Assembly (NCBI GenBank): GCA_020832565.1
Contig: JAFIEI010000037.1
Location: forward strand, 1 to 37,891
Direction of reading: 5' to 3'
Length of the DNA: 37,891 nucleotides
DNA from: Salinarimonas sp.
Lineage (GTDB): Bacteria; Pseudomonadota; Alphaproteobacteria; Rhizobiales; Beijerinckiaceae
Made by a program: the position numbers and the translations under genes. A model generated the notes under the pieces. It saw only the letters and a program-made list of their open reading frames with translations, did not search any database and was not told the origin of the DNA. Positions 32,021 through 37,891 of the stretch are shown in pieces (within the stretch, counting starts at the first letter, position 1; each line of letters opens with the position of its first letter).

Positions 32021-32689
32021 ATGAACAAGATATTTCTAATTACGACTTCAGTAGCTGCGATTTTTGCCGTTTCCGGCGCAGCTTTCGCCCAGTCGAGTGC
32101 GACGGCCACCGTCGATCTCAACATCCGCTCCGGTCCCGGCCCGAGCCATCAGGTGGTCGGTGTGATCCAGGCTGATGACAGCGTCACCGTCGATGGCTGC
32201 ATCGAGGGAAGTCTCTGGTGCCGCATCGCGCATGACGGCAACGAGGGGTGGGTTTATTCGGAATACCTCACCGCCGAGTTTGAGGGCGAGCGCGTCGTCA
32301 TCTCACAACAGCGCGAAGCTGTCGGCGTACCGGTCGTGCCTTATGATGGCGGCGGCGTGACGGGGTCGACGGTTGGTATGGCCGGCGGCGCGCTCGCGGG
32401 CGCTCTCATCGCGGGCCCGATCGGCGCCGTCATCGGCGGAGCCGCCGGGGCGGCGACGGGCGGTGTCACGGGTACGCTCATCGATCCCCCGTCCAATGTG
32501 CGCACCTATGTCCGGAGCAACCGTATCGATCCGGTCTATCTGGATGGCGAGGTCGTCATCGGGGCGGGTCTCCCGGAGACAGTCGAGCTTCGTTCGATCC
32601 CGGATTACGAGTATCGCTACGTCTACGTCAACGAGGTGCCGGTTCTGGTCGAGCCGGATACGCGCCGGATCGTCTACGTCCTGCGTTGA
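32021..32689 (+). CDS. exported SH3-domain protein with DUF1236
   Basis: A 222-residue envelope protein. Signal peptide 1-23 (cleavage near AFAQ), a bacterial SH3 domain at about 27-85 (VDLNIRSGPGPSHQVVGVIQ, ending WVYSEYL), a glycine-zipper hydrophobic stretch at about 117-150 (GGALAGALIAGPIGAVIGGA), and a C-terminal DUF1236-like part with EYRYVYVNEVPVLVEPDTR. Such proteins are common in Rhizobiales and are thought to bind the cell wall. ATG 32021 is preferred over the open frame from 31913 because it begins the signal peptide. Confidence 0.87.
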   Translation: MNKIFLITTSVAAIFAVSGAAFAQSSATATVDLNIRSGPGPSHQVVGVIQADDSVTVDGCIEGSLWCRIAHDGNEGWVYSEYLTAEFEGERVVISQQREAVGVPVVPYDGGGVTGSTVGMAGGALAGALIAGPIGAVIGGAAGAATGGVTGTLIDPPSNVRTYVRSNRIDPVYLDGEVVIGAGLPETVELRSIPDYEYRYVYVNEVPVLVEPDTRRIVYVLR

Positions 32690-32722
32690 TCCGGGTCGCC
32701 GTCACGGCCTTGTAGCCCTCGC

Positions 32723-32749
32723 CACGCCCGGCCTGTCGCGCCGGGCGTG
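32723..32749 (+). terminator. GC hairpin after the SH3-domain gene
   Basis: CACGCCCGG (32723-32731) and CCGGGCGTG (32741-32749) form a perfect 9-bp stem with a nine-base loop, 34 bp after the stop. No T-run follows, so Rho-independent termination is doubtful. Confidence 0.5.
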
Positions 32750-32887
32750 TGCAAGTGCCGGCATCGGTCGCGTTCGATCGACGGAGGCCTTGCCGATGCA
32801 TCTTGATATACCCGATCAATCACCAAAGGCAGACCGACGATGCGAGCGCTTGCTACAAGACCCGGATACGAAAAGGTAACGAAGGTA

Positions 32888-33574
32888 ATGGCCTGCCGGT
32901 CGAACCTTCATGGTCCGACAAATGCAAGCCGATATCTGATCATGCGCGCACTCGGGAGTTCACTGGTCGCATGCGCGTCAGCAGATTCTCGGCAACAACT
33001 GGTTCAGATTTCGACGCCGGAGCTTCCTCAGCCTGTGGTTCAGCAGCGCACGGCAACGCCTGCGGCCGATCAACGAAATGACCCGGGGCGTGACGATCAG
33101 GACGAGGATACGGGTGACGACGCCAAGAAGCTGCTAATGGCTGCGCCCGAGTCTCTTGCAAATGAGCCGGAAATTGCTGCCGCCAGCGCGATCGAGGCGC
33201 ATGAACCATCATCCGCGACGCAAAGCGGGGGGAATGGAGCCGGCCCTTCGAACCGCATCGCAACCGACATTGATGGAACGGCGAGGGATCCCATCGTGCC
33301 TATCAATTATGCAGGCTCATGGACCGCGATCAATTCCACCGGAAGATCATGTCGCACGACATTGTCAATGGCCAAGGCGGGAGACGCTCGCCGAGCTTCG
33401 ACGTCAGGCTGCGCCGGCGATGGTATGTCTCAGGTGTCTGCTTGGGACCTTCGCGGTGATACGATTGTTCTGTTCGGATCGGGAAGCGTTCCGGTCGCAC
33501 GATTCGCAGCAGCGCCTCGTGCCATGAGCGGCACCCTTGCCAATTCAGGGGATCCTGTAACGTTGTCACGCTAA
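32888..33574 (+). CDS. AprI/Inh-type protease inhibitor domain lipoprotein (Omp19-like)
   Basis: About 228 residues. The C-terminal domain (roughly 140-228: AGSWTAINSTGRSCRTTLSM, then STSGCAGDGMSQVSAWDLRG) matches the AprI/Inh beta-barrel, which inhibits serralysin-type metalloproteases and in Omp19 shields bacteria from host proteases. The two conserved Cys are present. A lipobox-like LVAC (Cys 29) suggests a lipid anchor, with a long disordered linker between. The start is uncertain: ATG 32888 gives this layout, 32942 a very short signal, 32840 a longer one. Confidence 0.75.
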   Translation: MACRSNLHGPTNASRYLIMRALGSSLVACASADSRQQLVQISTPELPQPVVQQRTATPAADQRNDPGRDDQDEDTGDDAKKLLMAAPESLANEPEIAAASAIEAHEPSSATQSGGNGAGPSNRIATDIDGTARDPIVPINYAGSWTAINSTGRSCRTTLSMAKAGDARRASTSGCAGDGMSQVSAWDLRGDTIVLFGSGSVPVARFAAAPRAMSGTLANSGDPVTLSR

Positions 33575-34050
33575 AGGCCTGGCGTACGATTGGAACAACA
33601 CCGATAAATTCTCGCATTCAATTTTTATGCATGCGCATCCATTTGTTTTTCGAACCTTTTTCAATTCGGCACGTTCATTTCACGAGTGTAGCAAAAAAGC
33701 AGAATCTGTGAACATCGAACAAGAGGTGAAGTCAATCGGTTCCGCGTAGAAATCAAAACACTGGTCGGGAACTGGACGCTTGTTGTTTCTGCTTTTTATC
33801 TAACAGAGATTCCCGATTATTGGTCTTCCCAAACTCGAAATAGCCGATGAGCACGCAAGCGCGGCCGTGTAGCAGGACCGCATATTTGGAGTGATCATCG
33901 CCATCATCGTCGCAGACACGATTACGGACAGCTCAGCAGTTGCTTGCTGTACGGCCTTCGTCGGCGGCGGACACACAAACAGAAATTCCCGTTCAGTCGC
34001 TGCGCGGCCGAGCGTGAAATCTGAAACTCGAAAACAGAAAGGAATGCCCC
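33575..34050. other. intergenic region, no gene seen
   Basis: A 476-bp stretch with AT-rich pieces near 33600-33800. A 94-codon minus frame (33800-34084) has no motif and overlaps the small ORF downstream; I treat it as spurious. No terminator with a T-run is visible. Confidence 0.4.
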
Positions 34051-34122
34051 ATGCCCGCAATTTTTGCATGGCTTCTCGGCGCACCGCTCGTCGTCGTCAT
34101 CATTATATTCCTGTTGTTCTGA
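34051..34122 (+). CDS. 23-residue hydrophobic small membrane protein
   Basis: ATG 34051 encodes a 23-residue peptide (starting MPAIFAWLLGAPLVVVIIIF and ending LLF), almost entirely hydrophobic and long enough for one membrane helix. An AAAGGA site eight bases upstream supports translation. Similar tiny Pro- and Gly-containing membrane peptides occur in Rhizobiales, from memory. No function is known. Confidence 0.55.
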   Translation: MPAIFAWLLGAPLVVVIIIFLLF

Positions 34123-34710
34123 CGCTCGCGCGTTTTACGACTAGGAGCGCTTCGAACGTATCCCTGGCGGATACTTCAGTCGGATGCCGCCAAGATGATT
34201 TTCGATGAGCGTTACTGAATATTCATCCGGAGGCGACCGGAGCCAAGTTCCAATCTGGTCCGCCCCCGGGAGAATTGGTTCTTCTCACGCCTCATCTCGA
34301 GATTCCGGGAGGGCTGTCGCAGCGCTTCCATTGCCTTTGATCCCGATCGCCCCTTCATTCCAGGCAAGCTCGACATCGCCGCCGGCCCTGCTCCGAAGCT
34401 ATCCAGCCTGAGGCTCGCTACGGATTGCGAGGCGTCAGGCATTCGGCCATATCGGAAATGAGAGGGACGACGGTCCGCCGCAAACAAAAACCATTGCGAG
34501 GAATCCGACAAACCCGCATGACATCAGCGGCGGGTGTTCAATATTGATCAGACTAATCGTGAGCATAAAAGATAGCCTACTGCTACTGCGGCGTTGTGGT
34601 TGATCCTGCTGCTTTTGCAGAATTTGATCGCGATGCTGCGGCAGACTTTCCTCAATTTACCTCGGTCGCGAATTTCCTACGCGATGGGGAGCGTGAGCGG
34701 AGGAGCCAAC
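34123..34710. other. intergenic region upstream of sensor kinase
   Basis: A 588-bp region with no recognisable gene. It holds the near-palindrome at 34535-34550. Short open frames on both strands (34205-34511) show no motif. The frame of the kinase extends back to 34594, but the codons there are not family-like. Confidence 0.4.
34535..34550. promoter_or_regulatory. near-palindrome TGTTCAATATTGATCA
   Basis: Symmetrical in seven of eight pairs and the same as the core of the perfect palindrome at 36115-36132 except for one base. It lies 161 bp upstream of the kinase gene. A shared regulator is inferred; none is identified. Confidence 0.45.
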
Positions 34711-35880
34711 ATGCAGCCGACCACCTTCAGGAACCAGTTTTCCGATGTCGAGGATGCCTGCGCGTTGGCTCAGGGTATCGTCGACACCGTGCGCCAGCCC
34801 GTGATCGTGCTTGATGCCGATCTGCGTGTCATTGCTGCGTCGCGTTCCTTCTACGCCCTGTTCCATGTCAGCCCCGAAGAGACCCAGGGCATGCTTTTGT
34901 TTGCGCTCGGTGACGGGCAATGGGACATCCCGAAACTTCGGATCTTGCTCGAGCAAATCGTACCCGAACAGGAAGTCATGCAGGATTACGAGGTCGATCA
35001 CGTATTTCCGTCTATCGGCCATCGTACCATGTGCCTCAATGCACGTCGGTTGTTCTATGAGAGCGGTACGCGCAGCACGATTCTTCTCAGCATCGAAGAC
35101 GTCACCGACCGCCGTAAGGCACGGCGTGAGATGGAAGGGTTGCTGGAATACAAGGATACGCTGCTCGCGGAACTGGAACACCGTATCGCCAATAGCCTCC
35201 AGATTGTCGCAAGTATTATCCTGATGAAGGCACGCGCAGTGGATTCGGAGGAAACCCGCCTTCATCTGCACGATGCTCACAAACGCATGATCTCCATAGC
35301 GGCCGTACAAAGACAGCTGCATCACTTCACGAACGACGGCAAGGTCGACATGGCGTCCTACCTCTCGACGCTTTGCAATACGCTTTCCTCTTCAATGATC
35401 AGCGATGCCCGCTCGATTTCCCTGGAGGTCGTCGGTGCCGAAGGAAGTGCGAGCGCGCGGCAGGCGGAGAGCATCGGCCTGATCGTGACCGAACTGGTCA
35501 TGAACGCGCTCAAGCATGCTTTTCCGATCGAGATCGACGACGGATACATCCGCGTCGGCTACGAGGTCGATGGAGACAACTGGAAGCTGGTGGTCTACGA
35601 CAACGGTGTCGGGAAACCGCAAGGCAATTTTCCATCGGCGAAAGTCGGCCTTGGAACGAGCATCGTCGTAGCACTCACCCAGCAGCTCGAAGCCGTGGTG
35701 GAAACGATTGCGACCTCCAACGGAACGTGTGTAACGATTAGCCATGCTAGATTTGAAAAGACTGCAAGAAACCTGGCGAATCCGTCGGCAATTCTCGAGG
35801 AGCCGAGAATGTTGAGAACCCGACAACCCACATATGACCGCGCCTATCATATCGTTGAAACAAGCAAAAATTTCAAATAA
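34711..35880 (+). CDS. PAS-domain sensor histidine kinase, HisKA_2 type
   Basis: A 389-residue soluble histidine kinase. A PAS fold spans about 24-135, then the HisKA_2 dimerisation helix with EHRIANSLQ (phosphoacceptor H157), and an ATPase domain with N-box ELVMNALKHAF (N265) and DNGVGKP. About 45 residues follow the catalytic core. HisKA_2/HWE kinases often feed the alphaproteobacterial general stress response through PhyR, but no PhyR or response regulator is adjacent. ATG 34711 has a GGAGGAG site; the frame runs back to 34594. No membrane segment. Confidence 0.87.
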   Translation: MQPTTFRNQFSDVEDACALAQGIVDTVRQPVIVLDADLRVIAASRSFYALFHVSPEETQGMLLFALGDGQWDIPKLRILLEQIVPEQEVMQDYEVDHVFPSIGHRTMCLNARRLFYESGTRSTILLSIEDVTDRRKARREMEGLLEYKDTLLAELEHRIANSLQIVASIILMKARAVDSEETRLHLHDAHKRMISIAAVQRQLHHFTNDGKVDMASYLSTLCNTLSSSMISDARSISLEVVGAEGSASARQAESIGLIVTELVMNALKHAFPIEIDDGYIRVGYEVDGDNWKLVVYDNGVGKPQGNFPSAKVGLGTSIVVALTQQLEAVVETIATSNGTCVTISHARFEKTARNLANPSAILEEPRMLRTRQPTYDRAYHIVETSKNFK

Positions 35881-36114
35881 ATCAAATTTTGCAATGTATA
35901 TATAACGAATGAGAACTGATAGTTGGCATTGTGGAACGCTTGGGCATCATTTTCATATCGATGTAACAAAATGGGCTGCATCAACACATAATCGCTCATC
36001 GCATGATTTCTGAATCTACGATTATAATTTTAAAGAACAATTTGCTAACATATAGAGTCTTAGAAAAAATAATTATTTGAATATATGAATTGCATAATGT
36101 TAACATGACTATCG

Positions 36115-36132
36115 ATGTTCAATATTGAACAT
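36115..36132. promoter_or_regulatory. perfect 18-bp palindrome ATGTTCAATATTGAACAT
   Basis: A perfect 18-bp palindrome that ends 37 bp before the -35 element of the downstream promoter. The core TGTTCAATATTGA recurs at 34535. It is a likely binding site for a dimeric regulator not identified here. Confidence 0.6.
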
Positions 36133-36169
36133 GAATATTTATCTCTATCATTTGTGAATCGAATTCTAC

Positions 36170-36194
36170 GGAACACCGTAGCGCCAGCGGCGTT
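36170..36194 (+). promoter_or_regulatory. EcfG-type general stress promoter
   Basis: GGAAC at 36170-36174 and CGTT at 36191-36194 are separated by exactly 16 bp, the consensus for the alphaproteobacterial general-stress sigma factor EcfG. The -10 lies 47 bp before the ATG of the DUF6600-like gene. I found no such pair upstream of the other genes I checked. Confidence 0.6.
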
Positions 36195-36241
36195 GTCTGA
36201 CACGCTGCCACTCGCCGAGCGGCACGTTTGGAGTCCAGCAC

Positions 36242-37630
36242 ATGAAGAAGGTCCTTCATCCGAGGAAGCTTTCGCTCCTCGCCGGGATTGCGGTCGCCGT
36301 ATTTGCCTTTGCTGCACCCGATCGCGTACCCGCGAACCTGACGCAGGTCACTCTGGTCGCTTCCGCCGAGGCGCAGGCACGTCTGAGCATCAGCGTCTTC
36401 TATAACGAGCTTGCGCCCCATGGCCGCTGGATCCGGCACCCCGCTCACGGCTATGTCTGGACGCCTCGCGACGTGAGGCAAGGGTGGCGGCCCTATACCG
36501 AGGGTCGCTGGATTCATACGGTCCGGCACGGATGGTACTGGCAGTCAAGCGAGCCGTTCGGCTGGGCAACTTATCATTACGGTCGATGGGGCTACCAACG
36601 CGCCTATGGCTGGTACTGGGTTCCCGGCACGCAGTGGGCGCCCGCATGGGTCGTCTGGCGCGTCGGTGGCGACAGCATCGGCTGGGCTCCGATCGCACCG
36701 GATCGCCGCGGCTATGCGATCGTATTCCCGACCCGCTACCGGGCGCCGGTGGTCGAAAGCTGGGTCTTCGTCGAGATGCGCTATGTCAGTGCGGCGCTGC
36801 TGCTCGATTATGTCGTTCCGGTCCGCGAGATCCCGGTCTATCTGCGCCAGTCGCCGAACGTGATCACCGTCAACATCGAGAACAATATCATCATCAACCA
36901 GCCGATCGAGATCACCCAGATCCAGCAGGTTCTGGCCGAGCCCATGATGAGTGTCGAAGAGGTCATCTTCGTGACCGATCCGGCGCAGGCGGCGGCAGCC
37001 GATAGCGACCCGCAGCAGATCACGGCCTTCCAAGCCGATCTGGCAACTCCTACGGCGGATGAGACACCCCCGGATGCCGCAGAATCACCGGAAGAGGTAG
37101 AGACGGTCACTCGGCTCGAAGAAACCGTCGAGGACGTGCCATCGGAGGCGGATTCGCCGAGCGCCGCTACGCTCGACGATGCCGATGTCGAAGCCGATCT
37201 CGAAGAAGCGGAGGAGCCGCCTCGAGTTGACGAGGCTCCGGTCGATCCGACTCCCGCTGAAACGCCTTCAGCGGATGAAGCTCCCGCTGACGCACCTGCG
37301 GTGGACGAGGCTCCTGCCGACGAGGCTCCGGCAGATACGCCTCCCGTCGATGAGGCTCCCGCCGACACTCCTGCGGTAGATGCGCCGCCTGCCGAGGAGG
37401 TGCCTGCTTCCGAGGAGGCACCTCCTGCTGATGCTGCGCCTGCGGCCCCTGCAGATCCGCCGCCGGAAGTCGAGCCGGAGCCGGAACCGGCGATTGAACC
37501 CGCGCCCGCACCGGAGCCCCAGGTCGTCCCGTCGGAGCAGGAACCCGAGGTCGAGACGGATCAGGCGCCCGAAGAGACGCCAGACGAGACTCCCGAAGAA
37601 CGTGAGCGCCGCCTTCTGCGTCAGCAATGA
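36242..37630 (+). CDS. exported DUF6600-like protein with acidic Pro/Ala/Glu-rich tail
   Basis: A 462-residue exported protein. A long signal-like N-terminus (about 1-46, ending AEAQA) precedes a Trp/Tyr-rich domain (about 50-160) with repeated motifs PHGRWIRHPAHGYVWTP, EGRWIHTVRHGWYWQ and YGWYWVPGTQWAPAWVVWR, as in DUF6600 (FecR-linked YXWV) proteins. A middle region reads VIFVTDPAQAAAA. The last ~190 residues are acidic and low-complexity. Its upstream region has an EcfG-type promoter, so it is probably a stress-induced envelope protein; its molecular function is unknown. Confidence 0.8.
   Translation: MKKVLHPRKLSLLAGIAVAVFAFAAPDRVPANLTQVTLVASAEAQARLSISVFYNELAPHGRWIRHPAHGYVWTPRDVRQGWRPYTEGRWIHTVRHGWYWQSSEPFGWATYHYGRWGYQRAYGWYWVPGTQWAPAWVVWRVGGDSIGWAPIAPDRRGYAIVFPTRYRAPVVESWVFVEMRYVSAALLLDYVVPVREIPVYLRQSPNVITVNIENNIIINQPIEITQIQQVLAEPMMSVEEVIFVTDPAQAAAADSDPQQITAFQADLATPTADETPPDAAESPEEVETVTRLEETVEDVPSEADSPSAATLDDADVEADLEEAEEPPRVDEAPVDPTPAETPSADEAPADAPAVDEAPADEAPADTPPVDEAPADTPAVDAPPAEEVPASEEAPPADAAPAAPADPPPEVEPEPEPAIEPAPAPEPQVVPSEQEPEVETDQAPEETPDETPEERERRLLRQQ
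37216..37440 (+). repeat. low-complexity DEAPAD/EAP repeats in DUF6600-like gene
   Basis: Degenerate tandem units encoding DEAPADAPAV-like peptides (five to ten residues) repeat at least five times. At DNA level GACGAGGCTCC and variants recur. Such tracts expand and shrink by slippage and often give flexible, wall-spanning linkers. Confidence 0.75.
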
Positions 37631-37653
37631 TCTGAAAATGAATGATCAGATCA

Positions 37654-37682
37654 GGGAGGCGGATCACATCCGCCTCCCTTTT
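37654..37682 (+). terminator. Rho-independent terminator after DUF6600-like gene
   Basis: GGGAGGCGGA (37654-37663) pairs perfectly with TCCGCCTCCC (37669-37678) around a five-base loop, and TTTT follows, 24 bp after the stop codon. It is the clearest intrinsic terminator in the window. The remaining 209 bp to the end show no gene I can support. Confidence 0.85.
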
Positions 37683-37891
37683 GTGCGCCCAATCGCTACA
37701 CGCGGATTGCGCTGGCCTTGCAGCCTGCCTGCGAAAAAACGCCAAGGTAACGACGCTGAACGTAAGACTGTATGTCCTTCTGCGGCTGGCCTTTGATGGG
37801 GTGGTTCGTAAGCGCGATGCCGTTCACCTCCTGCCGGGATTGATCTGAACCTGCCATTTTGCCGCCGGATGATGGTGGAGGTGTCTGGTTT

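Larger units (their letters stand above)
35881..36241. other. AT-rich regulatory interval upstream of DUF6600 gene
   Basis: A 361-bp stretch with no gene, very AT-rich at 35980-36160. It contains the palindromes ATGTTAACAT (36097-36106) and 36115-36132, and the GGAAC-N16-CGTT promoter, suggesting tight control of the downstream gene. Confidence 0.55.

Noticed and set aside
33800-34084. 94-codon minus frame between the lipoprotein and kinase genes
   Set aside because: No motif or ribosome site, and it overlaps the better-supported 23-residue ORF.
37216-37440. Repeated DNA units considered as a CRISPR array
   Set aside because: Units are in frame, degenerate and without unique spacers; they encode a low-complexity protein tail.

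Overview
The window is GC-rich with short AT-rich intergenic islands. It looks like chromosomal DNA of an alphaproteobacterium, probably Hyphomicrobiales (Rhizobiales). The reasons are the SH3/DUF1236 envelope protein, an AprI/Inh (Omp19-like) inhibitor lipoprotein, a HisKA_2 sensor kinase, a GGAAC-N16-CGTT general-stress (EcfG-type) promoter, and the density of TRAP, TTT and ABC uptake systems. This is inferred from gene content only. The first 40 bases are almost pure C and look like an assembly edge. No rRNA, tRNA, CRISPR array, insertion sequence or prophage was recognised.

Layout. (1) 325-3509: a LodA/GoxA-type CTQ oxidase with a Tat-like signal, followed by its LodB-type flavoprotein maturase; an epoxide hydrolase (3531-4703) converges on the pair. 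(2) 4996-11674: a TetR regulator, then a DctPQM TRAP transporter, a cyclase-type hydrolase, a BKACE (DUF849) enzyme and an SMP-30 lactonase-like protein. Together these look like one uptake-plus-catabolism operon for an unidentified carboxylate. (3) 11705-14720, minus strand: a DsbA-like isomerase, an unrecognised membrane protein and an AI-2E-family permease. (4) 14805-15500: decayed gene fragments. (5) 15517-20529: a TctCBA tricarboxylate-type transporter divergent from a LacI regulator, with two operator-like palindromes 21 bp apart between them, then an SDR oxidoreductase. (6) 20598-25831: an IclR regulator divergent from an ABC importer (two permeases, ATPase, small membrane protein, NMT1-type binding protein). 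A 20-codon leader ORF overlaps the first permease start. (7) 25887-31553: an XRE regulator, ketopantoate-reductase-like and core-MetE-like enzymes, an unknown protein, a NylB-like serine hydrolase and a 2-keto-4-pentenoate hydratase-like protein, then a truncated copy of the reductase start. (8) 32021-37630: an envelope/stress block with the SH3/DUF1236 protein, AprI/Inh lipoprotein, a 23-residue membrane peptide, the HisKA_2 kinase and a DUF6600-like exported protein with an acidic Pro/Ala/Glu tail.

Most of the window is accessory metabolism: three unrelated uptake systems, each next to its own regulator (TetR, LacI, IclR) and enzymes of uncertain substrate. The least understood parts are the TRAP/cyclase/BKACE/SMP-30 operon, the Tat-linked LodAB pair, the small membrane protein inside the ABC operon, and a palindrome shared by the kinase and DUF6600 upstream regions.
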